NCBI GenBank assembly: GCA_013400155.1
Contig: VXBM01000026.1
Coordinates: forward strand, 31,542 to 95,541
Origin: Helopsaltes ochotensis
Taxonomy: Eukaryota; Chordata; Aves; Passeriformes; Locustellidae
DNA length: 64,000 bases
Direction of reading: 5' to 3'
The position numbers and the translations under genes are program-made. This document shows, piece after piece, positions 1 through 11,323 of this stretch; the stretch's first letter is position 1, and every line of letters starts with the position of its first letter. The notes below the pieces were generated by a model. It did no database searches, was not told the DNA's origin, and saw only the letters and a program-made list of their open reading frames with translations.

Positions 1-67
1 GAAAAAAAGAAAAAATCCGCTGGGATCTGCCTGCACCGGGACCTCCTTCGCTCTGGCTCGGAGGTGG

Positions 68-82
68 ATGCATTTTTCATGA
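68..82 (+). other. upstream ORF 1 (4 codons)
   Basis: ATG at 68 followed by three sense codons and TGA at 80-82. It overlaps uORF 2 in another frame. It matters only if transcription starts upstream of it, which cannot be told from sequence. Confidence 0.4.
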
Positions 83-93
83 GCGCTGGGTGA
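79..93 (+). other. upstream ORF 2 (4 codons)
   Basis: ATG at 79, four codons, TGA at 91-93. Its ATG overlaps the stop of uORF 1 (ATGA arrangement). A translational effect is inferred, not shown. Confidence 0.4.
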
Positions 94-151
94 ACAGGTG
101 CAAAGTGCGGCGGGGCGGCCCGGCCCCGCACCCCGGCCCGCTTCGGGGCGG

Positions 152-240
152 CGTGTGCGTGTCCGTGTGTCTGCCCGTGTCTGTGTGCGTGTCCGCGTGT
201 GTGTGTGTGCGCCCCGGCGTGTGCATGTGTGCGTGTGTGT
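152..240. repeat. GT-rich alternating purine-pyrimidine tract
   Basis: About 90 bp dominated by GT, GC and interrupted (GT)n units, ending 11 bases before the NOL4 ATG. Such tracts can adopt Z-DNA; here it would lie in the leader or at the promoter. Confidence 0.75.
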
Positions 241-245
241 ATTAG
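225..245 (+). other. upstream ORF 3 (6 codons), in frame with NOL4
   Basis: ATG at 225 within the GT-rich tract, six codons, then TAG at 243-245, six bases before the NOL4 ATG. It lies in the NOL4 frame, so its stop prevents an N-terminal extension and makes 252 the first usable in-frame ATG. The very short gap leaves little room for reinitiation, so if recognised it should reduce initiation at 252. Confidence 0.5.
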
Positions 246-251
246 GAGATT

Positions 252-518
252 ATGGAGAGCAGCGACCGGGACATGTACCGCCAGTTTCAGGACTGGTGTC
301 TCAGGACTTACGGGGACTCAGGAAAAACCAAGACGGTGACCCGTAAAAAATACGACCGGATCGTCCAGCTCCTGAACGGCTCCGAGTCGAGCTCCACGGA
401 TAATGCCAAATTCAAATTCTGGGTCAAATCTAAAGGCTTCCAGCTCGGCAACTCGGACGAGGTCAGTGGTGGTGCTGGAGGAGGGAAGCAAGTGCTGTAC
501 GTGCCAGTCAAAACCACG
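252..518 (+). CDS. NOL4: NOL4 coding exon 1 (89 codons, N-terminus)
   Basis: First coding exon of nucleolar protein 4, a nuclear/nucleolar protein expressed mainly in brain and testis; its biochemical function is poorly defined. The 89 residues begin MESSDRDMYRQFQDWCLRTY and include the basic KTKTVTRKKY stretch, the acidic/serine-rich NGSESSSTDN segment, the FKFWVKSKGF motif, a glycine-rich linker (about residues 73-77) and the terminal LYVPVKTT; this order matches the vertebrate NOL4 N-terminus as I recall it. ATG 252 is chosen because an in-frame TAG lies at 243-245 and the Kozak context is strong. The exon ends in phase 0 at ACG, followed by donor GTTAGT at 519, a somewhat weak donor because of T at +3. 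A second GT donor in the same phase lies at 462. If intron 1 were retained, the frame would stay open to about 704. Confidence 0.96.
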
Positions 519-1548
519 GTTAGTAGAGAATTGTCTTCCTTGTTCTATGTCGGCCGCTGCAGCCCGCTCCGGGAGCGAGAGGCGCAGGGGGAGCCGCAGC
601 CACAGTTGGCTCCTTCCTCCCTCTTCCCCCAAGTCATCATCACCATGTTGCGTTTGCCTGTCACATTATACACCGCCGAGGTCTTTGTGGGTCCTTTTAT
701 TTAAAGCGATCGTGCGCACAACGCACCCCGCCGGGTCGGTGTCGTTCTCCTCCTCGTCCTCCTCGTCCCCCCGTCCCCCCCGGGCCGCTGCGGCGGGGTT
801 GGGGTGCGCTATTGTCCCGCCGCCGCTCCGGCCATTGTGCCGGGCCCCGCCGCCCCGGGCAGCGGCCCCCGCCGCCGGCGGGGCTGATGGATGGATGGCG
901 CACGGGGGTACCCTGCCTGGCACAAAGCCAGGCGCGGCGCCGGGCGGTGGTTCCCCGGGATGTCTGTTGGGCTTTATTAATTTATTTGTTCGTTTGTTGG
1001 TGTTATTTTTATCCGTTTTTCTTTATTGTTTATCCCGCAGCCCGGGCGCCGCCGCCGAGCGGCCGCGAATGTGCCCGGCTGGGCTGTGAAGCGCCGGCTG
1101 CGCTAGTAAGGGGGGGCGGGAGAGAGAGGATGCTCAACAAAGGGAGGACGGGGTTCCGCATGAGCGAGGGAAGGGTGCATTTTGTGACACTTTCTGGGGT
1201 CGCAGGAGCCCCTCAGCACTCCGTTCGATTCGCTAGGGTAGCGTGGCATCCCCGGCAGGCGCTGGCGTTACGGGCTCGGCGCAGGTCTGACAGCGGGAGA
1301 GCTATTATGCTCGGTGGTGGCAGGAGCGACAGATTTTCCTATTTAAGAAGATGGGGACTGTTGGTTGCAAGTAGGTTTTGCCTATTGAACTCTCTTAATG
1401 TATCATTATTCTTACTTGCTATGCGCTGGGTCACGCAAGCTAAGCTTCTTTTGTCTGTGCGTGGGGCGGGTGTGGAGGGGGAGCCGAGAAAGGAAACCCG
1501 GCAATTAAAAATATTCCTGCCTGGGCATTTGGCTTGGATGAGCAATAT

Positions 1549-1563
1549 TCTCTCTCTCTCTCT

Positions 1564-1614
<51 letters not shown>
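1549..1614. repeat. (CT)n followed by 48-base poly-T run
   Basis: A (TC)n stretch from about 1549 to 1566 runs directly into 48 uninterrupted T (1567-1614). On the minus strand this reads as poly-A followed by (GA)n. No retroposon body is recognisable next to it. The exact length is likely polymorphic or error-prone. Confidence 0.9.
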
Positions 1615-3474
1615 CCTGGAGTGGCAGCTTATCAGGACCTAACGGGAAGGTTGCTGGGTGGCGCAGCGAAGGGGGCTTCTTGGAAAGTATTCTGGGTTGG
1701 GTTGTGACGTAGGCTGCCGGGGAAATCTGCCTCTCTTTGCCTTGCTGAAGTCATAAACCTGGGCATTCCCAGGGGCTGGCTTCTATTTGCCCCCTTGTCA
1801 TCAGCGCCATCGTGGCTGTGAGGAGGCAGAAGTGGGAAATTAATTTTAAGGAGATCCTCAATATGAAGATTTAAAGTAAAAGAGAAGCTCTGGACAGATT
1901 TTTCCTCCACTACGGTTTTTATTCACCGAAGTGTTTCAGGTCTGTCTATAGATTCAGATGATTTGGCAGATCTCTGTTTTACTGTTACAGACTGATTGCT
2001 CATCTCTGAGCCCAGACAGTACCATAGGTACAATTTATAACAAAAAGGTTGCCTAAAGCAGAAGTCTCCAATTAGCTTAGTATTTTTAAATATCTCTTTT
2101 GCTTACAGAAATAATTATTTTGAAGGGCCGCTGGGCAAGATTGTTTATTCCCAAGACTATCTTTTTGACTGTGAGTTCATAACTGTAAGCAAATTCAGTA
2201 TTTTTAAAAATGACATTGACTACCCTACTTAATAAAAAGGAGAACCTTAGTTTTACATGATGGAATTTAAAAATTAAGTGCTTTTCTGGTCCTCTGAAAC
2301 ACAAGACTCAGTGATGATGAGCTTGTTTATTTTCTCTCACCTTTGCTAGGCCATGGAACTCGGAAGTCCCACCTTCTATTCTGTTTTCTATTTTAAGAAC
2401 ACAGAATCAATTTTTTATTTTTTCCCCACAAGGGGTTTCAGTGAGAGGTTGAGCATCTTCCAGGTCTTATGTACATTTATGGGCATCACACCCTTGGCTG
2501 TGAATGTCTCTGTATGTCCATATACATGTATTTATATTCCTATAGGAGTAACTCTCTTTAGATAGCGTAGCAACCAAACAGGAATTCTAATAAAATCATA
2601 AATACTAATGAAATCAAGAAAGGAAAAGTTAGCATGACATATCTGTAAGCAATTCCTGAATATCTGTATATAACCTGAGCAATGACATATAAACCTTTAC
2701 AGAAGAGGTCCTTTATGTAGGTACAATTTCCTCCTGCTGGCCATTAGAAATCTGTTGTAATATAATATAAATGGGAAAAGGGGAGGCTCAGCAACATTCA
2801 ATTCTGAAAAACAAATGCCAGCCCCTCCTAAACCTATGAATCTGGTGTCACTATCCCACCACAAAAGGCAGAGGAGTATTTAAGCAGACCCACAGGGTGG
2901 CAGTGGTTTGTATGAGCTACTGGCAGGGCCAGGGTAGCCCTGCCAGGCACTGAGGGCTCAGAAAGAACATGTTTGACAGAACAGGGATGCAGCCTCTGGC
3001 ACAGAGAAAATCAGTGGCAAAGCTCCTATTGACTTCAAGAGGTCTAGAATTTCACCCAGATGGGAATGATAAGTTACAGGGGGGAAAATTGGATTTTCAT
3101 CAGACAGTAATTGTTGGTAAGCCTTAAAAGCCCATTCTCTCATTTCTTTAATTCTTAGTTATTATTTAAGAGTTTATTAATTTTTGATCTTTTTTTTCCC
3201 CTCCCATCTCTCATGGTTATCTCATACATCTCTCATACAGAGAGAGCTACCAAATGGTAGCAGAGCCCCAAACTTTGAATCTATTCCTCATCCCCTCTCT
3301 CTTTTTGTCTATCACTTGATCTCACCATAGGTAAAAGTAATTTCAATTTAAAATTAATCACTGCATGAGCACTCCCTGTTCAATAACAAGATGGATGAAA
3401 TTACAAGTTGGACTCTACAGTTACAAGCTGGTCAAAAATAAGCAAATATTCAAATACTTTGTTAAGAATTATTC

Positions 3475-3600
3475 TCTCCTTGAAGCGTTAAGATTTGCTG
3501 CTCAGCTTTGCTGTCAGCCAGAGAGATTTGCTCCTGATGGTGCTGTAATCCACTGCTGCTGGTAATTAGACATCATTACTGCTGCGTTAAAGGGAAAGAG
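3475..3600. other. possible conserved noncoding element
   Basis: Low-repeat, balanced-composition block containing clustered homeodomain-type cores, including GGTAATTAGACATCATTAC near 3561-3579. This is only a visual impression of enhancer-like sequence; there is no coding potential. Confidence 0.25.
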
Positions 3601-4072
3601 AGAAGGAGAGAGGACAGGCTGGGGCTAATTAACTACTTGATTCTAATGAAAGAAAGAGAGCCTGATAGCAACTGGGAGGTTGCACCGGAACAGGTTAGAT
3701 GTACAACACAGACTTAATTGAAGCAGGGTGTCTTGCAGTCTCACAGTAGCTCAGGCTTGGTCTACTTTCGTATTCTGTGGGCAGTAGTGCACGAGGTATT
3801 ATTCTGTTTCTTCCTTGCCTGGTTGATAAGTAGCTCAAAATCACAGGCCTGTCTTCAGTATCAAGTTTAAGCATGCCAGCAAGGAGAATGCATAGATGAT
3901 TATGTTCTGGCTTAATCTGTTTTACGGGTATGGTCTCCTCAAGAGCAACAGGAACAAATCAATTTCTGAATGTTCACATCCCTCTGTGGCCTAGGAGATG
4001 CACTTTTGGTCACCAGGCAACAACATTCCCTGCAAAACAGCCATTTTAGGTCCAGAGTGGGACAACACGCAG

Positions 4073-4110
4073 TAAGGTATTCCTGTGTGCTTAAGGTATT
4101 CCTGTGTGCA
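4073..4110. repeat. short tandem duplication, about 19 bp x 2
   Basis: The unit TAAGGTATTCCTGTGTGC occurs twice in direct succession with almost no spacer, a small replication-slippage duplication within intron 1. Confidence 0.8.
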
Positions 4111-7100
4111 ACCTAGCAAGTATTTCGCTTCTGCAACTTTTCAGATTGTATCCATTGCCACTGTGGGTTTTCTTTCATCAAGCCCAAGCTACACTTTGTG
4201 AAAGCAGTGAAATTATGCCTAGCCTAGACACACTGTATAAATAAAACAGGTTAGGCCAACTAATATGCCAAATGGTTGACACTGTTGACTTTTAATATTT
4301 GGTACTCATCGACCATAGGGAGGTATGGAATTAGTAAGATATCCTTTCTAACTGTATACATGATTTTTTTGGTGTATTTTTAAAATGTATTTTCTGCATA
4401 GTTTCTTTAGCTAAAGATATTTATTGATTGGCAACTTGAGAAAAAATTTCCCCTCACCACTCTCCTTTCTCTGGCTTGATGTTGTGTCTGGACACAAATT
4501 TGGACCCTAAAAATTAGTCTTGATTTAAAAAGAAGTTATAAAATAATGGCCCGAGTGGTATCAGCAGACTTTAAGCAGAATTTTCCATCAAAAAAGAAGG
4601 GCCAAGATGACTGCAGGATAGCGCTCAAATATAGAATTTACACAGTATTAGCAAACTAATGGAATACAACCTCAAAGGCCAAGTTCAGATTACTTTTATG
4701 TCATTACTAATTTGAAATGACTCCATTGACTTTAATGGCATCACAAACCTAATGTATGAATTTTCCTGTGCTTTCTTTTATATTTTCCAACTATAAGCAG
4801 AGAATGAACTTCCATTCTGTAACCAAATTTTGTTTAGCTTCAATCTTTAGATCCTTCAGAAGGATCTGGTACCTCATGGGTTGCTGCTAGCAGACCAGCA
4901 AGGCTTTCTGCAGGTGCGGGGCTGTACTGCTGAACCTGATTACAGGATTTAAGGCTTAAAATTATAGACCAGTCAGCTCTAAGGAACAGACTATATCCCA
5001 ACCCACCTCTTGTTCTGTTGGACATGAAGAATAGTAGATAGATACGTGAGTTTATGTTCCTTTTCTTTTTATATAAATTACTTTGTTTATGAACAATAGA
5101 AAAAACAGATCACAACATAAATAGCTAATAGGTCAAAATTTATCACTTTAAATTATCTTACATTTAAAATAGTTCATTATTCTAGGGCATTTTGGTAGCA
5201 ATTTGAAAATAAGCATCTTTTTTTTTGCATTTCTCCCCATTTTTGTACCCATCAATAATAAAAAATTTATGAAAGTGTTTGCCAAATGTATATTGGTAGC
5301 TCTGTACCCTACTGAACTGCCAGCACATAATGGCAGTAAGTACTGCAGAAAGGTGATGCTGAGGGTGAGCTATAATTTATCCCAAGGTACAGTGCTGCGG
5401 GAGTTTTACAGTCCCATTAAATGCACCTTCCAGGCTCAGGGGTGGTGTTCAAACCCTGCCATATCCGCCCTGTTTTAAACTGCCCACCACATTTTCCTTC
5501 ACCCCTGTTCAGGTCTGCAGAGCTCTGTCTCCTCCCTTTACCCGCAGCCTCTGCCCTGCTGTTTGCAGACCTCCCGATGGAGTCGGTGAGGAGGGATGCT
5601 GGTGAATCAGAGAGAGAGTGCTGGAAAATGGTCACAGCAGATGGAACAAAACCGGTTTAGTTGGCAACTCTTAGTGCAGGCATTCAGGGGAGTGTTTATG
5701 AATAAAGAGAATAACTCTGTCCTGGAATTTAAAAATGTTAGAGCGCCCATATGTAAGATGCCATCTCCACATGCGTGTGTGAGAGGCAAAGGGACAGGAG
5801 GAGCTGAGATTTCTTAGTAACAATGTTGAGTTGGAATTTTCAAAGAAAAATGAGCCAAGGAGAGCAAATTTTTAAAAACTAAGTGTTTTAAGGTTAGAAG
5901 ATGTTGACTTTACTTCAGAAACATGACATAGGGTATAGCAGTGTGCAAACAAAACTTAGTACTGATGTATCCATCCCATATATACACATGTAGTGAGAGA
6001 CAGGATGAAAAATTCAGTGCTATCACCTGGGCAAAGGCCAGACTTGCAACTTAAAAGCCCAAATCTTTCCAGTGATTAGAAATAAAACCTCACAGTTTGA
6101 TTTTCATGCCTCTCTGAACCTTTGCTGAGAAGACTGAGGTGATAGTGAACTTGTCTCTTCGTGCTTACCCTGAATCTCTTGTCAGTGAAGCTGCACTGGA
6201 TTTGCTCACGATGCAGGGACTGCTGCTCAGATGCTCCAGCCCTGATTTTCTTTGGACATACTGAGTGCTGTTTCTGTGGCTACATAGCTATGTGATCAGT
6301 GGGAAACAAGCAGGAAGGTTAGGGCTAAAATAAGCTGTTAGGCATCGGTTCAGCATGATGGGACTTTTTATGGACAAACTTTCTTTCCCTATCCTCTGGG
6401 GCTCATTTCTCTTGTTCAACCCTAGAATGAAAGGAGAGACTGCAGGTACAGAGGGCTTCCCATGAACACAGGCCCCTGGGGGAAGAAGGCTAGTGCCAGT
6501 GCTGGATGAATGTGGGAGTTAATGATTCAAATTTCATTTTACACTACAAAAATAATTTAAAATTGGCTGACACCGAACTGTGAGTTTGTCTGCTGTTGAA
6601 AGGAGGCAACTAGCAGCTGTTAGGTTTGGTCTGAAGGAAGCTATTTGGGTCCCATCTTCCTCAGTTATGCAGGATACACCTGTTGAGAGTTTGCTGGTAA
6701 AAGAGGAACAAAATAAGCAGGGCGTATAAATGAGGTAGATGTGGAGAAAGATCATGAGACATCGTGGCAGGAAACACACTCTCCAGGAGGGAGGATCATA
6801 CCAGATTCTGCAGCCTCCCATGCATTGCAGAGCATCGCAGGCATCTTCTGTTCCTTGTTGGGTGGTCAATACTGTCTCCAAAATTAGTAGACCTTTACAG
6901 GATGTAAAAGATGTTTTTGTCTTGTATATGTCATTTTAAACCTGACAGAAGCCTCTCTGACTTCAGAAAACTCAGGCAGTGTTAGTTGGTGCAATGAGAG
7001 TTGTTTCCATTGTCCTGCAAGAGCGCTGAAAGTGATCCTGCAGCTTGCTTAAATTACCCTTTTGTTCTCTTTAAATAGATGAGTCTCAAAACTTTGCAGT

Positions 7101-8856
7101 TCCACTAGCTAGGTATTTTTAATGGTTTATGAACATGCAATATCCAGGTAGGCACTGTCAATATGCAGGAAAGAAATGCCACAGGTTATGGCATTGAGCA
7201 TTTTTTCAGATGAGCATGGATTTTCTTAGCAATGATCAACTCTGTCACAGACAGTTGTACAGGCTTCTAACTGCTTATTCAATAACTCTGCAAGCTGCAA
7301 AACTTGACAGTTACTGTGTGCATCTGCTGGGATTACAGCCTAGTTGTTGAAATTGAAATGGGGTGTTTGAAACATTTCCTTGTATATGTGGATACTCTTC
7401 AACTTAAGGGGCTATCTGTAGTAAACAGTTTACTTAATGAAACTGATCTATGTTACAGTTAGCCTCACGTAGAGACTTTTTTTGGAAACAAATATTCTGT
7501 ATAGACTTGGAAGGACAACATTTATCAAATGACCTACTTCTGCCTAGGATGAAACTCATTCAACCTTTTTTTTACTTGAGAGCCTGTAATTAAACTCCTT
7601 AGGGAAATGAGAGGTTTTACATTTTACATTGGTAGTAAGGTCTGTGTGTCTGAAGGTTTTGTACATTTTGTTACCCCAGAGATTTTAATACAAGATATGG
7701 GTGCTACAACATTTTGACTATACTTAGAGAAAATTAATGTTGTGAGAGTACTTGCACTTAAATGACTTATGAATCTAACTCACTGAATAACATTTAAATG
7801 GTATGACTTGCTCTTTTTGTTGCCTCTGGACTTACATATACCACTACTAATACTGCCAGGTGGAGTTTTCTACAAACTTTTGTTGAAGGCAGATCCAGAT
7901 CTGAAATAGCTGCCACCAAATCATGACCTATCTGTAGGGTAAAGCAGCATTGTACTGTCATATGGGAAATCACCTTTAGGAATGGACTTTCACTATGCTG
8001 AGCTGATAGAAGATGAATAACAGGCTAGTCATTATATAAGTAATTAGATACAATAAGAGAAGAACAGCTAAGGTATGGCCAGAGATTTCAGTGGACAGGG
8101 AAGATGAGGACTATAAACACGTTTCACAAAGCTTTATTTTTCAGTGTGTATCTTTTCTGATGTGGATGATTGTTCTGGTTTGGGGAAAATTTGCAAATTT
8201 TGAGAGGAAACTTCCGAATAGTCATCCCAGGACATTGATAAAGAAGTATCTATCCTGGTTTTACATTTTTCAGATAATGAAATTGAAGAATGGTCAGAAA
8301 TAGAGAAATAAAAAAAAAAGAGGGGATATTAAATTGCAGTGCATCACTGGCACCTGCACAAATTCAAAACCACTAAAGAACTTAAGAATGAAGTAATTAA
8401 AATAGTACTAAAATATACTATTTGCCACTATATATGACCATTATACAGCAGTATGGACAAAAACCTACTAGAAAAGTAAAAAAGAAGGTAGTAAAGAGAG
8501 CTCATAGAAATAAAAGACTAGTGGACCATAGGTCAACACTAGGAAAAAGTAAGAGTAATTAAAAATTATCTTAGGTATAAATATGAACTGGACCTGGTTG
8601 CTGGAACTAGTTTGGATTTTGTGGCCATTAATGATGTTCTTATAACTTCTTGTGTTCTTGTGTTCAAGAATCTTCCAGAAATTTTCAGGTGAAAACTTTG
8701 TTTCTTGCTTCCTTCTGAAATGAAACCTATCTGATAGAGACTTTATTACAGCAGGGTTGCAACTTTGGCTATGATGACAAATTAAAACTGATGAAGAACT
8801 GGGAAACCATAGCAAGTGTTTGAGAGCTATATAATGCAGTCCAATGTGCATATGTT

Positions 8857-8900
8857 CACACACACACACACACACACATATATATGTATATGCATATACA
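8857..8900. repeat. (CA)11 microsatellite followed by AT-rich tail
   Basis: Eleven CA units (8857-8878) followed by alternating TA/GTATATGCATATA sequence. A standard dinucleotide microsatellite and a likely polymorphic marker. Confidence 0.9.
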
Positions 8901-10129
8901 CCTAAAACTCAGGTAGGTGAAGGGTTTTAAACAGTGGATGCACATGCAAATTAATTAGGTTAAGTCAAAGAAGAATTGGGAGGTAAAATAGAAATATTGT
9001 AACAAAGGGGGGAAAAAAGGGAGACATCATGGCAGGCACAATTCCCTACACACCATTGCCAGATAATTTACATTTTATGCCATCATGATATTAGCTTTTT
9101 GAGAGGAAAGGAAGAATTCAAGCTTTTCAATCACATCTAAAATTTATGGAATTAGTGTCATATCTCAAGGGAAATGTTTAGGAATGGTTTCAAAAAAATC
9201 AATAAATGTATCCAAAATGAGCATGGCAGGTGTAACAAAAACCAGCATTAGGAAAAGTATAGAGAATGACATTGATAACTTATTATTCTCTTTAATTAAA
9301 TGGCATGTCCTTGCCCTTAATAGTATGCTTAGTGTATTTATCTCCAAATGGTTGCAAGAGATGAAAGGTCCACAGAAGGTAACCAAGCTTATCAAAGAAA
9401 AAAGGGTATACTTACATGTGAAGTAGTTTAAATGGGTATATCTCTCAAGAAGATAAACATTTAGAGAAAAAATGCACAGCAGAAAACAGACACGTAAAGA
9501 AGTAGAAAGAAAGTGAGAGAAATGGTGTGGTGTAAATATTGGTGAACAGCAAGGAAAACTCAGTTGCCACCCTTTTAAATTCTATTTCATGTCCTAAGGC
9601 TCTTTTGACAACCATCTCAGAAGGTAAATTCAAAGCTAGGCCGTTTTTATAAACCTAAGTGTTAGGAATGGAAAGTCTGCACTGCTGTCCCTAGAGAAAC
9701 CCTGACTGATTAATCCAAAATTTCTTCCAAGTATTTTACGGGAGCTCTGTGGCTCTCATAAAGATGTAGCATGCTCTTTATGTCAGTTCAGCTTTACCGG
9801 CTGGAGCAGAAGTGAGGACAAGGTCATGTTCATGCCCTTCCTGCTCTGTGCCACCGGGAGCGAGGGCACTGGTGTGATGGCATGAACTTCACTGCCTGGC
9901 TCTCACCTGATGTCTTGCAGCATCTCCCCAGGTGTTGTCCATAGAGCCTCTCTCAGAATTAGTCATGTTCCAGCCCATCCATTCAACACAAGGAAAGATT
10001 TGTGGAGCATCTTGAAATCCCAGCATCCTTCCACTTTGTACCGAATTTTAGCACTGCTGGTGGTCTCAGCCTTCATGCTCTTGTTTCATGAATAGCTTAA
10101 TAAGTTTCAGGTATGTATTCTTAGGTTGG

Positions 10130-10235
10130 CTGATGCTACAGCAGCAGAAAATTAATCGGTCATTATTGCACGAGGCACAATATTTTGTTTAGGAATTCGT
10201 TTATTTACTAATTACTGAGCTCCGAAACATCTTTT
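10130..10235. other. possible conserved noncoding element
   Basis: Block with densely packed homeodomain/POU/SOX-like cores (AAATTAATCGGTCATTATTG, CACAATATTTTG, TTTACTAATTAC). No coding potential is seen. It looks unlike the flanking simple AT-rich sequence, but conservation cannot be tested here. Confidence 0.25.
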
Positions 10236-11284
10236 GCAGACTCCCTTCTAGACTGGTACTAGATGGTTTGATGGTACAGTTGGACTGTAGCAGTTTCTGT
10301 GGCTTGTTGCTGTGGTGGTATCATTAGTCTGGAGGAAAAAGGAAAACAATCAAGTTTCTGAGGTCCAGCACTACCCTATGTGGAGCAGTGCATGAGATTA
10401 TTGTGGTTTACACAGAACATTTGCAATGAGCTACCTCTGGTTTACAATTTACTGCACTTGTGGTGAGAAGGAATGTGCTGTTTTCACTTCTATATTTTTG
10501 TCTACCTGTGTCAGCTTTTTGAGTGTGTGTATTTGTCAAAACAATTACCAAACCCTTACTGTGGTGGGAAGAAAAGAAAAAAAAGAGCAGAATTGTTAGA
10601 GAATTAATGACAAATACGAGAGGAATTAGCTCATTCAAATGATGACAATTTTTTGAAAGACTTAGCTTTTTGACCAATGGCACCAGGAAGCATGGCATAT
10701 ATATAATTAGATGACTTGTCCTATTGCATTTCTCAAGAAACAGCAGTGGAACAGAAACAGGAATGTAGCTCCTTCCTTCCTCCCTTAATCTAGACATAGT
10801 CGTAGTTCTTTTTATGACATCTTTTGATAACCTTTATCTTTTTATATTCTGAGAGTTCAGTAAAGCCCCCTGGCTATGGTTGCTGTAATACTGAAGTATT
10901 TCATTTGTACTGAGCAAACAGTCAGCATTCTTTTAATGAATGCTATATTTGAATGCCAGCCATCCATCTAAAACCTGTAGTTCAGGCAGATCTCATCTAT
11001 TTATCCCTTTTTGTCTCAATTTGGGCTTATCCAACAAGGAAATGGGATAGCAAATTCTGTATGAATGCAGAAGCAAAACCCAGAATTCTTAAAAAGACGT
11101 TTGTTGTAAACTTCTCGCACATTGTCCCTGTGCTTTTTTGGAAAACTTACACAAATCCTCTGCCACATCTTGCTAATGTAGAAGGCCTCGTTATCATTGT
11201 TTTGGTGTAACTGAGAGTTGAACTGGGCATATAGGGAGCTTTCAAATAGTTAAATTTGCAACTAAGCAAATTATAAAGCAATAT

Positions 11285-11323
11285 AAATAAAGCTAGCTTT
11301 GGAAGTGAATAAAGCTAGCTAAA
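11285..11323. repeat. small direct repeat (AATAAAGCTAGCT x 2)
   Basis: The 13-mer AATAAAGCTAGCT occurs twice within about 40 bases in intron 1; each copy contains the palindrome AGCTAGCT or part of it. Confidence 0.7.

Larger units (their letters stand above)
1..251 (+). promoter_or_regulatory. NOL4: NOL4 5' leader / proximal promoter region (partial)
   Basis: Sequence directly upstream of the NOL4 start codon. It is GC-rich from about position 100 and contains a long GT-rich tract (152-240). No clear TATA box is visible and the transcription start cannot be placed from sequence alone; a TATA-less CpG-island promoter is the likely type. The start at 252 is supported by an in-frame TAG at 243-245, by A at -3 and G at +4 (good Kozak context), and by the match of the following residues to the vertebrate NOL4 N-terminus. 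The window begins inside this region, so the full promoter is not present. Confidence 0.7.
90..1290. promoter_or_regulatory. CpG island over NOL4 exon 1 and start of intron 1
   Basis: GC- and CpG-dense block covering the leader, exon 1 and the first approximately 770 bases of intron 1. A short AT-rich dip (about 965-1035) interrupts it. This is the usual configuration of a vertebrate CpG-island promoter. Boundaries are by eye. Confidence 0.8.

Noticed and set aside
519..704. Read-through of NOL4 frame beyond exon 1
   Set aside because: A canonical-position donor at 519 joins exactly in phase to exon 2, reproducing the known protein; the extension is intron.
403..1089. 228-codon ORF overlapping NOL4 exon 1 and the CpG island
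   Set aside because: An out-of-frame shadow of exon 1 running into GC-rich intron, with low-complexity Pro/Ser/Arg content.
812..1642. 276-codon ORF ending in poly-phenylalanine
   Set aside because: Lies in intronic CpG island and reads through the 48-base poly-T tract; not a plausible protein.
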